In this document: piece by piece, positions 45,195 to 55,400 of the stretch | Position numbering within the stretch: position 1 is the stretch's first letter | How the letters are laid out: each line of letters begins with the position of its first letter | Assembly: GCA_019055375.1 (NCBI GenBank) | Contig: JAHQIW010001308.1 | Span: 124,001 to 188,000, forward strand | Source: Parelaphostrongylus tenuis | Lineage: Eukaryota > Nematoda > Chromadorea > Rhabditida > Metastrongylidae | Direction of reading: 5' to 3' | Length of the DNA: 64,000 nucleotides | Made by a program: the position numbers and the translations under genes | The notes under the pieces: model-generated | The model's input: the letters and a program-made list of their open reading frames with translations, nothing else | What the model was told of the DNA's origin: nothing | Databases searched by the model: none

Positions 45195-45330
45195 GAAAGA
45201 GTGGTGTCAAAACGGGCGTCAGTAGTGCAGCGGCTTAACACACGCCCAGGATTGGGTGAATGTGGGTTCGAATCCCGTCTGACGTAAAAGTTTTTGCGTA
45301 TCACTCCACATCACTGGATATTATGCATTT
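45195..45330 (+). repeat. tRNA-like S3 copy with one arm
   Basis: The tRNA-like sequence at 45216-45286 is followed by AAAAGTTTTTGCGTATCACT and CCACATCACTGGATA, the right arm of the S3 element. The left arm is missing or diverged. Confidence 0.6.
45216..45286 (+). tRNA. tRNA-like sequence, S3 family
   Basis: 71 nt including the discriminator. The acceptor GCGTCAG pairs with CTGACGT (one G-T). The D-region is TAGTGCAGCGGCTTAACAC. The anticodon arm has GCCCA..TGGGT-type pairing around GGAT. The T-arm is GTGGGTTCGAATCCCGT with a perfect TTCGAAT loop. The anticodon stem-loop is irregular, so decoding is unlikely. The internal A and B boxes are well preserved. Confidence 0.6.
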
Positions 45331-45334
45331 GTTT

Positions 45335-46075
45335 GTAGTGCATGGACGGTCATGCAAGCGATCATGAACCACTTTTAACAGAGTACTTGGCTGTACGTCA
45401 AGCAATGTTAGCAAATTCTCTAGTAACTGCTCTTCTCAAGCAGCGTTTCAAAGCGATATTTATCTTGTTTGTAATGAAGACTGTGTTGGACGCGATCTAA
45501 TTGTAGTTGCATTTATCATTTTTTGGTTCGATTTTTCCTCTGAACCTAACCTAAGAAACTGTAAATTCGTGCATGGAAATAGCCATTTCGAATTTTAAGC
45601 TCAAAAAATTGTTCCTTCTGCTCCTTTCCTATGCACGCTCAAGCAGCTGTACGGAACATAATTTTTGTAGGCTATCTTTATTATATGAAGAATGAGAGGA
45701 GAGCTAAAAGCCAGCGTGTTATTGTTGCTGCTGAATCGAGAAGTCCTCTATGAATATTATTCTCTATTATGTTGCATAAGGTGTGGATGAATGTGGCTTG
45801 CAACGCACAGTCATTTGACACAACAGTATTGAGGGCGGTAACGTCGAAGGGCTTCATCACACCAAATAACTTATGGAATGAATATTTCATGGAATATTGA
45901 AGAGCATAGGCCGTTTCTAAAATGTGTACTGAACGACCCAAAAAGGACTACCGGCATTATCTATTGGAACGACAGACTTCACTGAGAGCAAGAACAGGAA
46001 AAAAAATGACGCTTCGCCATTATTTTGTTACGACGGAGTGTTCATCCCATGAAAGATGATGGATCTTTCTGATTA
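45335..46075. other. no gene recognised
   Basis: Nothing recognised. Confidence 0.3.
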
Positions 46076-46079
46076 TAAG

Positions 46080-46330
46080 GGAACAAATGGAAAAGTGATC
46101 TCATTTGCTGGTGAGGAATTTCGCATGGAAGTGTTAGTATTAATTCGAAAGCCGAAACTTCAGCCTACAGCCCCACGTGGCCGGTTTTCGAAAAAGCCTT
46201 TTCTTCACTTCGATACACGATATTTCTCGCTAGACAGAGCATTTTCCTCTAAGTATTGGTAATGATTCGATAGCGTAATCGTTTCTGATTCCAACGCTAT
46301 GCTTTTATCCTGAAAAGACTATTTCTCTGA
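46080..46330. repeat. dispersed repeat family R
   Basis: ACAGCCCCACGTGGCCGGTT, TATTTCTCGCTAGACAGAGC and GTAATGATTCGATAGCGTAA match 54890-55040 (ACAGCCCCACATGGCTGCTT and onward). Confidence 0.6.
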
Positions 46331-46424
46331 AACACACCAGAAAAATAAGTTGAATTCGCATGTGCGAACTATGGGGTCTTTGGAAAATTCACGTGCGACT
46401 AGCTGAGACAGTCACGTGCGGACC

Positions 46425-46545
46425 CATTCGGCTAATTTTGCACGCAACAGGGAAAAATGGAGGCGTTGCAGGTGCCCGCTCGAATCACTCGACGATCAAC
46501 GGGAGGACAGGTGATACAGATGTCTTTCATATAGAAGTGGTTTAT
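46425..46545 (+). pseudogene. RTE LINE 3' tail fragment
   Basis: The plus strand reads GARSNHSTINGRTGDTD, the same C-terminal tail as in the LINE at 35595-35690 (HSSHSTINGTTGDTVIP). It is a short, 5'-truncated copy in the opposite orientation to the main LINE. Confidence 0.55.
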
Positions 46546-46725
46546 TATTAGTTCACGATGAAGTGACACGCGATATTTTATCGAAACTCAAGAAAGGAAT
46601 CGACTCGGTAAGGAGTGAAAATTTCACGAGAGTTTAATCTGAAAATGGTCTATCGAATTTTAGTGGTTTAAGGATCAAATAGAATTATTTCTACTAAATC
46701 GCTTCAGCGGTGGTAAGTTCTCATA

Positions 46726-46959
46726 GATATACCCAGCGATGTAGAATTATGTGCAAAACTTTCGCGTCAGGCAGACTCGAACACACACCTCACTCGCTTC
46801 TGGAGCACAGACAGATGCGCTGTAGCGAGAAAGAATAGTGTGCAAAATGGGCGTCAATAGTGCAACGGGTTAGAGCACGCGCTCCCGCATAGAGGGAGAT
46901 GTTGGTTCGAGTCCCGCCTGACGCGAAAGTTTTGCACATCACTCTAAATCACTGGGTTA
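46726..46959 (+). mobile_element. tRNA-like foldback element (S3), complete
   Basis: The left arm is GATATACCCAGCGATGTAGA...GTGCAAAACTTTCGCGTCAG. The right arm, complement ACCCAGTGATTTAGAGTGAT...AAAACTTTCGCGTCAG, is inverted over about 45 bp, so the arms include the tRNA acceptor end. The left side has an antisense, eroded tRNA 3' half (ACTCGAACACACACC). The right side carries a whole tRNA-like unit (46851-46924). It is 234 bp and the most complete member of the family. Confidence 0.75.
46851..46924 (+). tRNA. tRNA-like sequence, S3 family (best D and anticodon stems)
   Basis: The acceptor GCGTCAA pairs with CTGACGC (6 of 7 bp). The D-arm is GTGC-AACGGGTTAGA-GCAC, perfect. The anticodon stem CTCCC/GGGAG is perfect around the 7-nt loop GCATAGA. 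The T-region is TTGGTTCGAGTCCCGCC. Position 33 is C in place of U and three bases separate the D and anticodon stems, so it departs from a functional tRNA. No genuine amino-acid identity is assigned. Confidence 0.6.
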
Positions 46960-47154
46960 GTGGGTTGATGATTATTCTTTTCTATTTGTAAAGTTGGAGA
47001 AATTTTGGCTCCATATAACAGTGTCCAATTTCGAACGTTCATTTCCCTACTATATTTATTACAAATAAGATTAAAGTGAACTCGATCAGAGCTGCGGCAG
47101 CACGACGAATTTGCAGAAGCAGCAAGAAAACTTCTCAACGAAAACCACACTAAT

Positions 47155-47424
47155 CACTTGGCACTTTATAGTGCCCGTCTGCGCAGCGTCTTCTTTTCGC
47201 TGTGCAAATCCCATCACTTTTACCATTCAATTCGTGTTTTCGTCTTCTTCCTGAACGTCGTAGAATAGTGGTCGAGCTAGTCTTCTCTGTAATCTGAAGA
47301 ACAGCCTGGATGCGGCGTTCCATAGGGCGTTCTTGCTGGCTGCATAGGAGGGCTGGGAGGTGGAGCTCGGCTCCCCGCGCGCCGCTACGACCATCACAAC
47401 CACTTGGCCACGGCGCTTCCCCCC
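47155..47424 (-). repeat. S1 SINE-like element
   Basis: The head on the minus strand is GCGCCGTGGCCAAGTGGTTG then TGATGGTCGTAGCGGCG. The body is CCTATGCAGCCAGCAAGAAC, GGAACGCCGCATCCAGGCTG, and the tail lies near 47160 with the shared TTTATAGTGCC end. It lies directly beside the pyrimidine tract. Confidence 0.7.
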
Positions 47425-47639
47425 TAAGGGTGCAAGCGCAGTTGTAAATGCCAGAATGTTATTGAGAGCTGAGCGAAAAAAAAGCAATGGGAAAAGCTTT
47501 TTTTTTTTCGGCTTTCTGTGTTTTCGAGTGCGGGCAGTTAGAATGAACCATCCAGACCGTTCACCAGCTGATGTCTTTAACAACGATGAAAAATAAGCCG
47601 TAAGAGCATTGAGCGTCTGTGTGTCGTCTGAATTTGCGG

Positions 47640-48122
47640 AACACACGTGGGATTTCCTTTTCCATTTTCTTCTTCTTTATCTTTTTTCTTTCTCTTTTGC
47701 TTTTTATGCTTTTCCTTCTTTCGCTTATACTTCTTCTTTTTCCTTTGCTACTTCTCTTTTCGCTATTCGTTTTCTTTTTCTTTTTCTTTTTCTTTCTTTT
47801 CCTTCTCACTTTCTATCTTTCTTTTTCTTCTTCTTATTCTTCTTTCTTTTTCATTCTAGCTTTTTTCTCTTCCCAGCAATCCCTTCCCTTTCCTTCTTTC
47901 TCCTACCTTTTTCCCTCTCTCTCTTTCTTCCCCTTTTTTCCCATCTACGCCTTTTCTTTTTCCTCTTTTTCCGTCTTTCCCTTTTCGGTTTTTTCCTCTT
48001 TTCTTTTTTCCCCATTTTCCTTTTCTCCCTTTTTTCTTTTCCGTTATTTCCTTTTCTCTTTTCCCGTTTCTCCTCTTTTTTTACCTTTTTTCCCGTTGTT
48101 TCATTTTCCCTTTTCCTTTAAA
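47640..48122 (+). repeat. long polypyrimidine tract
   Basis: About 480 bp almost entirely of C and T on the plus strand (TTTTCC, TTCTTCTTT, CTTTTC variants) with few purines. It produces long spurious Phe/Ser/Leu frames on the plus strand and Lys-rich frames on the minus strand. No single short unit repeats exactly. It is a homopurine-homopyrimidine region that could form triplex DNA (inference). Confidence 0.9.
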
Positions 48123-48189
48123 TTCAACATTTCCTGAAAACACTGACCATTCTAAAGAGTTCATTTCAATCTACTGCCATTCTTATCGT

Positions 48190-48405
48190 TTCAGGAATAT
48201 GGAAAAGTTCTATAATGACGTTCTTTCGGTATGAATGTTTGAAACGAGAAACAGTTGCCTATGTGGATTGACGAAATATGGATCGATGGATATGTCCGAT
48301 ATCCCGAAATCTGCAGCAAGAGGAAAAATACGGCGCTAAGACGTTGTTTATCGACTGTTGTAATGGTGGGTTGAATGTTGCTGCTGAGTCATGAAAATCA
48401 TCTAC
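48190..48405 (+). repeat. dispersed repeat family X, copy 2
   Basis: Direct match to 42130-42360, ending in ATGGTGGGTTGAATGTTGCT followed by GAGTCATGAAAATCAT. Confidence 0.75.
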
Positions 48406-48409
48406 CGAT

Positions 48410-48790
48410 TGACCAGCCAGAGCATTTTATCTGGTTAAGGATGCTCTGCGACGCACACGTAGTCAGTGGTTTGAACCTGCGCTCAAGACTAGGCAGCCTT
48501 TCCATCACTCCGACGTCGGCGAGTTAATACCAGAGTTGTGTGGGAGGACAGCATCACCAACTCGATACGTCGGTACGCCACTGCGAGTCGATTAGAGGAC
48601 AGAGATGCAAAAATGAACTTTTGCGATGCCACGAATGGAGAGGAATGCATGGCGCATCCTTCAGGGATTGATCTACGCCGAGAGCTTTATCCTTTTTAGA
48701 GCGTTATTTCATTATACGCGACTCGTCATCGCAATTTACTTGGTGGATTCCAGCACTTCGACGATCTCACGCTTGTTTCGGCCGCTGCTT
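48410..48790 (+). repeat. S2 SINE-like element, long
   Basis: The head at 48420-48490 is degenerate. The body is GAATGCATGGCGCATCCTTC, GATCTACGCCGAGAGCTTTA, then ACGCGACTCGTCATCGCAAT and GGATTCCAGCACTTCGACGA. The same order is found at 51728-52110 and 58848-59215. Confidence 0.65.
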
Positions 48791-48794
48791 GAGG

Positions 48795-49010
48795 ATCATT
48801 GTCTTCCTTATTAATGTCGTAGCACATTGGCAAATTGGATTACCTTGCCATTTTGGAGGTAGCCGAGCTGAGATGTCCCCACGGCGTTCTGGTTGATTGT
48901 AAAGAAGTGTTGGTCATGCGAGTCGAAATAGGCCGTTCTTGTCAATTTGCACCCTAATGACCACATCGCTAACCACTGCGCTATCCCTCACTTTTACCTC
49001 GACGAAATTT
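48795..49010 (-). repeat. S1-like element, antisense to the S2 copy
   Basis: The minus strand near 49000-48960 carries a tRNA-like head (GATAGCGCAGTGGTTAGCGA). The body runs back toward 48800. It is placed directly after an S2 copy, the same S2 then reversed S1-like order seen at 52080-52275 and 59190-59390. Confidence 0.45.
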
Positions 49011-49239
49011 GTACTTAAGATGGGTACGTTGTCCTGAAAGGGTCGAGGTACCTAAAGTGACGTTTTGCTAAAGGATTGAACCGATCAAAAGGTGCATGAC
49101 GTCGTTATCGTAGGCAGTGCACTACGCGATAGCTTATTGGTTCGACCCTCCTTCCCCCTCCAACACCTACTGCAAGACAACCCGGCCCTCGTCACCTTGA
49201 AGTCCACAGTTTGTTATTAGAAGGCCTGCAACAGCCTGT

Positions 49240-49570
49240 TTGATAAAAACTATAGAACACGCTGTAGTAGAGCTAGCGTTGTCTGAGCATCTCCGATGCG
49301 AATCATCCCGAGCAACGAACGTTTTAGTAATCATTGGAAAGCTCAAATCTTTGGTTATTGCCGTACTTGATTTTTTTTCTTTGAAAAAGCCTCGTCATAA
49401 TGCTCCAGCGAAAGAAAAATCTTTGTGTTTTACACGGGCAAATTTCTCTCAAGACAGAGCTTCTCCTTTCTCATAATAGTAACCATTCTAATGCAGATAT
49501 CCACGATTTCAACGGTGTGCTTAATTTCTGGAAAGACCGTTTCACTGCAGTGTAACGCATTGCGCGCTTG
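49240..49570. repeat. dispersed repeat family R
   Basis: TTAGTAATCATTGGAAAGCT, TTTCTCTCAAGACAGAGCTT and TTTCTGGAAAGACCGTTTCA match 39440-39720. Confidence 0.55.
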
Positions 49571-49684
49571 TTAGCCGGCTAATCTACGGATGGCGTGTCT
49601 GGTGAGCGAGATTCACTGCTGCGTCGTGCTGTCAATCAATCCATCGAAGGGATCGAATTTTCATTTGTCACCAGATAACGGACA

Positions 49685-49925
49685 AGAACCCTCAATACTT
49701 CTAGCATTCAGTTCGTCTTTTGGACTGCTTCGTGCTTGAGGATTTCATCTTCTTCATGGACGTCGTACAATAATGGTCGATCACGTCTCCTTGCAGTTTC
49801 GAGGGTATCCTGACGGGGTGTTCCACAGGGTGTTCGACATTGATTGCCGGGGTGCTGAGACAGTAGGGTTTGGTCCCACGTGGAGCCTCTCGTATCATCT
49901 CTTCCTCTAGGTTGCGGCCTTCCCC
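49685..49925 (-). repeat. diverged S1 SINE-like element
   Basis: Minus-strand body CCCCGGCAATCAATGTCGAA, TGTGGAACACCCCGTCAGGA, with tail near TGCTAGAAGTATTGAGGG. The head is eroded. Confidence 0.5.
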
Positions 49926-49929
49926 CCTT

Positions 49930-50420
49930 CCGTAGAGTGTTCCACTAGTTCATGTACCAATTGTGTACTACTACTCTCCTCCTACGCAAATAGGCCTAAC
50001 CAGCTTCGCCTTCACATTAAGCTATTGGTGAACATCACTTTGATAATTTGTATTTTATTCTGTTTTTCAGGTGTACTAGTGAATGAAGGCATAACACCGA
50101 CAGAAACGTAGTCGCCGTCAAAGAGAAATAATGCGGAGGAGCATGATGCAGCCAATCAAGTGGAAATCCGTGATACTTAAGAAATTGGTGAGACCATCAT
50201 ATTCTCCCATCATAGTATTCTCTTTGTCGACAAGCTTGAATTAAGTACTAATACAGGTGTTCTAATTGATTTCGGATGGCTGGAAAGGGCAAAGTATCCA
50301 GATCTGGCTTGTATCTTTAGTGAGAGAATTACCGCTACACACAAAATGGACGTTGAATGTTTTTTGGATCATTTCTGTCATCCAGACTGTTTTTAAGCCT
50401 CTCGGCACTGACACCCTTTC
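49930..50420. other. no gene recognised
   Basis: Open frames at 50262-50454 occur on both strands and have no motif. Confidence 0.3.
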
Positions 50421-50429
50421 TAATTTTTC

Positions 50430-51310
50430 TTGGAGTTTCGTAGTCATTCGATAGCCTAGATCTAAAATTTTGTGGCGGTTTACTTTTTTCTGGAAGGCCC
50501 TTCTATTGCGCTGTCGCAGCAGAAACGATCATATTTTATACACGCGTACAGTTTTTCTGGATATTCGATAGCTCAATTTTCGGCGATTTCAACGGTTTGG
50601 ATGTTATTGAAAGAACTCCGTGCGCTGTAGCACCCAAATGAAAACTGGGTTCGCTCTCGTAGCCGCATCATGTGAAGTGCGCTTTTTCGTTATCAAATAT
50701 GGGGTTTATTCGACGCTTTCAAAAATCTTCCACTAGGACATATGACTTTCATACTACGAAATTTCTTCTGCAGGTTCATATGCTTTTCGTGTATGGGCTC
50801 AGGCTTATTAGCTGGTCTATTTGACAGTATGAAAGAAAAGTGGAAAGCCTCAGCCCATAGAACCTGAGAACAAAGTCTCTGAACCGCCTCAGAATTTTCT
50901 GATTTCATTTTATCAAGTAACCGTTATACTGTAAAGCGCGGTGGCGTGCTGGCAATGTTGTGAAATCGCACACACATACCGGATCAAGGGATGCGCGCCG
51001 AGCGCGAGGCCCAGTTTCTTTCGGCTCCTACAACACACTAAGAGGTTCATTAAAAAAGCCAAGTGCGCCGTTGGAATAGTCGAGATTTAAGCTATCAGAT
51101 TACGACTAAAAGTGTTAGGGAGAAGATTTGTGCAGCGAGGAATGCTCAAGTGTGGAACATAGTTTTTTCTTTGCCGCTACAGCACATTAGGAAATTTCTT
51201 TTGAAACGATGCAAACCATTGAGATTCCCGAGATTTGAGCTGTCGAATGACTACTTAAGCTCTGAAAAGGCAGCAGAAAGCGCATGTATGCCAAAAGGCT
51301 GAAAAAGTTG
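50430..51310. repeat. dispersed repeat family R, two degenerate units
   Basis: TAGTCATTCGATAGCCTAGA with TTCTGGAAGGCCCTTCTATT (50440-50520). A second unit has GAGATTTAAGCTATCAGATT and GAGCTGTCGAATGACTACTT (51080-51260), which parallels 62490-62530. Non-coding. Confidence 0.45.
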
Positions 51311-51374
51311 GAGATAACAGAAATTTTGCTTTTTTCTCGAAAAATTATACTACCTGTCGTCAGATTTTATTGTG

Positions 51375-51620
51375 TGGAGCCCAGTACTTCCAGCGTGCGA
51401 CTTGTCCCTCGTCCCCCACAGAGGTTTTCGAACATTTCGCTTGTCCTTTCGACTACTGCTTGAACAGTTGGTCTTCGTACATGTCGGGCAGTAGTAATCT
51501 TGAGTATATTATGTATCCGGCTAGGCCGTTCCTAAGTGATTGCAGGAGAATGTTGGGAAGTCGGTTGAACCAGTACATTCCTTTGTGATTACGTGCATCA
51601 CTGACCACTCGGCCTGACCC
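51375..51620 (-). repeat. S1-like element (variant)
   Basis: The minus-strand head is GTCAGGCCGAGTGGTCAGTG then ATGCACG, a tRNA-type A-box region. The body has CTCCTGCAATCACTTAGGAA and CGGCCTAGCCGG. The same variant follows the S2 copies at 52080 and 59190. Confidence 0.55.
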
Positions 51621-51727
51621 TTCCTCCTGCTATTTGATCTTTAGCCATTACTAATGTTTATTCTTTGAGGAAATCACTTTTAGTGGTTGTTTCTCATTCA
51701 CTGTTTGCGTGGAATTCAATTTTTATT

Positions 51728-52110
51728 CTGAGCGCGTGTGGCGCAGTGATTAGAGGCTCTCGGCGTCGCCCACGTGATCGATGGTTCGCTGACGTGTCCC
51801 ATAACTCGCATATCATTCCACTCTCCCGGAGCTGGCGAATTGGTACCAGAGTTAATTGAAGGATAACAGCACTGACGTTATAGATTGGTAGGATATGGCG
51901 AGTCAGTGTAAAGGCAAGATTTACGTCCCATCACCTTAAACGATGCTACGATTGGAGACGAATGCATGGCGCATCCCTAAAGGATTGATATTCGCCGAGA
52001 GGTTCCTCCCATTTAGAGCTCTAATTCAGTCTACACGACTCGTCATCGCAATTCACTTAGCGGATTCCAGCACTTCGACGATTTCACGTGTTGTTTCGAC
52101 CTGCTGACGA
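51728..52110 (+). repeat. S2 SINE-like element, most complete
   Basis: The head GAGCGCGTGTGGCGCAGTGA then TTAGAGG is an A-box-like region; GATGGTTCGCTGACGTG, about 30 nt later, is B-box-like. The body is GAGCTGGCGAATTGGTACCA, GAATGCATGGCGCATCCCTA, TTCGCCGAGAGGTTCCTCCC and GGATTCCAGCACTTCGACGA. It is about 380 bp and its counterpart in copy B is 58848-59215. Confidence 0.7.
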
Positions 52111-52275
52111 ACCTGGTCTTCTTACTGGTCGGGCAGAGCCCCTTTTTGTAGTCTCGAGGATGGTATATACACGGCTAGACCGTTCCCAAGTGATTGCAGC
52201 GTAATGTTGGGGAGGCGGCCTAATCAACACATTCCCTCATGCTTACGTGCATCTTTAACCACTCAGGTTTAGTTG
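52080..52275 (-). repeat. S1-like variant, antisense, fused to S2
   Basis: The minus strand carries the body CGCTGCAATCACTTGGGAAC then GGTCTAGCCG, with the head near 52265 (AGTGGTTAAAGATGCACG). It overlaps the end of the S2 copy, giving a convergent S2/S1 composite. The counterpart in copy B is 59190-59390. Confidence 0.5.
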
Positions 52276-52854
52276 ATCATATTACCCAGCGGCGTCTTCT
52301 CGAGTCGTCAATTCCTGTCTATCTAAGGTGTTACAGATTGACTTCTGCAATTTGAATGTTTTTTATTTACTATAAATAATATTCTTTTATTATGTTCATA
52401 CAAATGCGAATCTTGTTTTATGCCACATATTCAGACAGCTCAGAGAACACTCGTTTTTGTTGTACATCTAGGAGCATTAAGGATATTTCGAAGGAGGAGT
52501 GATAGCATCGCGGTGGCGTCGGTGGTCAACTGGTAGCACGCCCGTCGTCCGCCCTCCAATATGGGTGAATCGCGGTTCAAGCTCCGGCTTTTTAATTCCT
52601 TATCCTGTTCTGTATGTTTTGAAATTTCCCAGCTTTGAGCTGCAGGTGTGTGTAATTTTTATCCCTCAACATTTAGGAGTTTCAGAATGTTTGAAAAGAT
52701 ATAATGCCATGTCAGTGCGATAAATGGAAGCATATCGTAAAGATTCGCCAAATTCTGAACTCATTTACTTTAGTTATCGCAAAGTTATTGATGTCTTGAA
52801 GAAGCCGACCACTTTCAAATTAGAAATTAATGGATCATAAGAGTCTGATGGGTG

Positions 52855-53140
52855 GTCGATGGCCGACCGGCTACTGATGATCGGCACGGCTTGAAACGGA
52901 GTTGTCCCCACCCCTCCAGTACTATCCGGCAATTAAAAAGGTTCGTCCACAGAACTCCTCTCTGGTTATCCTCAAGATTTCAATGAATTCTATCTGATTT
53001 GTGTTCTACAACGTTCACAAGGTTAACAAATCTTCAATCAAGCAATGAACGTGAGAAAACGAATCGCATGTTAGAAGTACGGTGATCTACACAGCGAGAA
53101 AAACGTGGTATGGATCAGATAAAGTGATAGAGTGAGATAA
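52855..53140 (+). repeat. S1 SINE-like element, left member of inverted pair
   Basis: The head GGTCGATGGCCGACCGGCTA then CTGATGATCGGC is followed by TCCGGCAATTAAAAAGGTTC, GGTTATCCTCAAGATTTC, TGTTAGAAGTACGGTGATCT and AGCGAGAAAAACGTGGTATG. It pairs with the reversed copy at 53150-53450 and has a counterpart at 60600-60890. Confidence 0.6.
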
Positions 53141-53149
53141 TATCTTATT

Positions 53150-53450
53150 GGATGAGACTCGTTTTCACTTCCACCTGGGCGGATTCCAGAGATTCTAGCA
53201 TCCGATTCGTCTTCTCACCCTGATCACTTGCTTGGGGATTTTGTCTTCAAGAACGTCGTAGTATGTCGGTGAAGCAGAACTCGTCGCATTCTCGAGGATA
53301 ATCAGGCTGCGGCGCTTTCTAGGATATTCGTTGATTGGCTGCCGGAGAGTTTTGGTGGGACGTGGGGATGGTCAATTCGCGTCGAGCTTCATTAAGCACG
53401 TGGCCAGTGCCTCTCCCCCACTTGTTTTCGGTCATACGTGAAAGGTTTCA
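53150..53450 (-). repeat. S1 SINE-like element, right member of inverted pair
   Basis: The minus strand contains TTTCACGTATGACCGAAAAC, the eroded head AGTGCCTCTCC complement, CTCTCCGGCAGCCAATCAAC, the GAACGTTCTTGAAGA complement and tail GAATCCGCCCAGGTGGAA. The counterpart is 60900-61215. Confidence 0.6.
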
Positions 53451-54244
53451 CATGTTGATCAGTATTGTTCTATCGAAACACTTCAGCTTGTCAGATTATC
53501 ATGTCATGAGACTTGTTTTGTAGTTTTTTAATTTACTCACTTTCCTTTATGTGTAGATCATGATCGTTGTTTTGTACCACAGAATAAAGTCTTCTTGCAA
53601 TCCTTTTCCTTTTTCTATTTAGTGGCTTTTCGCCGAACTCATTCTTAGCCTTTAGTCATACTATCAAGATCATCTAACCACTTATGAGAGCATTCGACTG
53701 GGATTATGGCTCATCCGAAGAGGAATAGTATAGATCGATGGTATTTTGGTCCCTTCGCGTCATCGGGTGCCGCGTGTTGCACTCATCTCATCGATTTGTC
53801 AGAGGTTAGCTTTCATTTACATCTTCCTATGATTTCGAAGTGTTTTATCTTCTTTTGGTCCATCTTCAAATAGGGCACGTGGGAAGGATATAGATGGAGC
53901 AAATAGTTGTTAAATTCTGCGAAAGAGATGGCATCGTTTCGTTCTATAACGGCTTGTCAGCGTCACTTCTTCACCAGCTTGTATGTTCAAATTCACCCTT
54001 CGAGATGTACATGACATTGAAGAGGTTTCCGTCAGGTATGGTCATTCCCTTGCACTTTCCGCCCGTACTTTCCTCCCTGTTTTTGGTATAATTCCGCTAT
54101 TTCCAATTATTTTTTCAGCTCTTTGAGAGCTGTGCTTTTTCGCAGACGTTTAGTAGGCATTCAGTAATCTAAATCTCGTCGATTTCGATGCTGTCTGCTA
54201 ATCAATTTTTGAGTCACCTACGTGGTCTGTTATAGAACAGCTTA

Positions 54245-54420
54245 TAGAGCCCGATACACGTGTTTTTTTAAACTTTGGTAGTCTCATCAGTCTGGCTGGT
54301 GCCTTTCATGTTTTGCCAATCCTCTCGGGGAACCCCACCCCGTACTAAGAGTAGGCGACGACGACCGAACGTTTCACACGACCCATTATGTGTAATCATC
54401 ACTTAGTGGAAGGTGTTGTG
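54245..54420. repeat. foldback-family arm (ACACGTGT core)
   Basis: TATAGAGCCCGATACACGTG, CCAATCCTCTCGGGGAACCC and AGAGTAGGCGACGACGACCG match 43850-43985. It lies in an intron of the carrier pseudogene. No counterpart is obvious at the same position in copy B, so it may have inserted after duplication. Confidence 0.5.
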
Positions 54421-54789
54421 TACTCGATTGCTCTTTTCTTGTGTCGTCAAATATTCGATACTGTAATCCTTTTCTGATAATGCATTTAGAGTGCGCTGTA
54501 TCAGCGATAACCAGGTAGAGTGTGTGAATGACTGTTTTGATGGGATTTCCCTAAATTAGCACCAGACGGGATTCTGGAGCAGAGTTTGGTTTTTTGAGAC
54601 AGTCTTCAGATAGTGCTGGAAGAGCGAGAAGAAGATTTCGTCTCATACTTCTAGACTTAGACTTTATAGCGAATTTATTTGACAACATAAAAAAGCAAAT
54701 AAAAGCGTGAGTCAGTGAAACGAAGGAACAATATTTTTTTTTGCATCTCGTGTACCAAGAACCTAGAAATTTTCTGCGAAACAGAGAAG

Positions 54790-55400
54790 AAGGGGTGCTT
54801 TGTGGTCATTAGGGACAAATGAAAAACCACTCATTTGCTAAAGAGGATTTTTTCATAGGACTGTTAGTAGTGATTCGAAAATCTAAATCTGCTACTACAG
54901 CCCCACATGGCTGCTTTTCGAATGCGCTCTATAATGCTTTTATAACGCTGTGAAGTTCAAAATATATTTATGTTTCACACGTGCATATTTCTCGCCGGAC
55001 AGAGCTTTTTCTTTGGACTATTAGTAATCATTCGATAGCCCACTCGAAGGCCCGTACAATATCTAACGATCATCGCATCAGCGTGCGTGGCTGCCATACC
55101 CCTTGGCTCGTAATCTGGCCAACGTCGTCCTAGGTCGCGTATTGCGAATTCAATGTATTTTATCTCCTGCCTTGCAGAGAAACGGTCTCTTGAGAATATA
55201 AACACAGCACTGGAATCAGCAACGATTTCGTTATCGAATGATTATCGAGATTCCAAAGAAAGAGCTCTATCTGGCGCGAAATATGCGCATCTGAGGCTAG
55301 TTTCATTTTGGATTTACGGTGTTATAAAAGGGTGTTTCGAAACAAAGGCTGGCTAGGGCTGTAGCCAGAAAGCTCAGCTTTCAAACGGTTACTTATTCCC
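54790..55400. repeat. dispersed repeat family R
   Basis: ACAGCCCCACATGGCTGCTT, TTTCTCGCCGGACAGAGCTT and TTAGTAATCATTCGATAGCC. It lies in the carrier pseudogene intron. Confidence 0.6.

Noticed and set aside
14894..46924. Functional tRNA genes
   Set aside because: All tRNA-like sequences have defects: irregular anticodon arms, missing U33, T-loop changes, acceptor mismatches or encoded CCA, and most lie inside repeat arms.
47609..48137. Open frames of 170-172 codons on the plus strand and a Lys-rich frame on the minus strand
   Set aside because: They arise from the pyrimidine tract. The composition is almost only Phe/Ser/Leu (or Lys/Arg/Glu) in every frame, with no domain.
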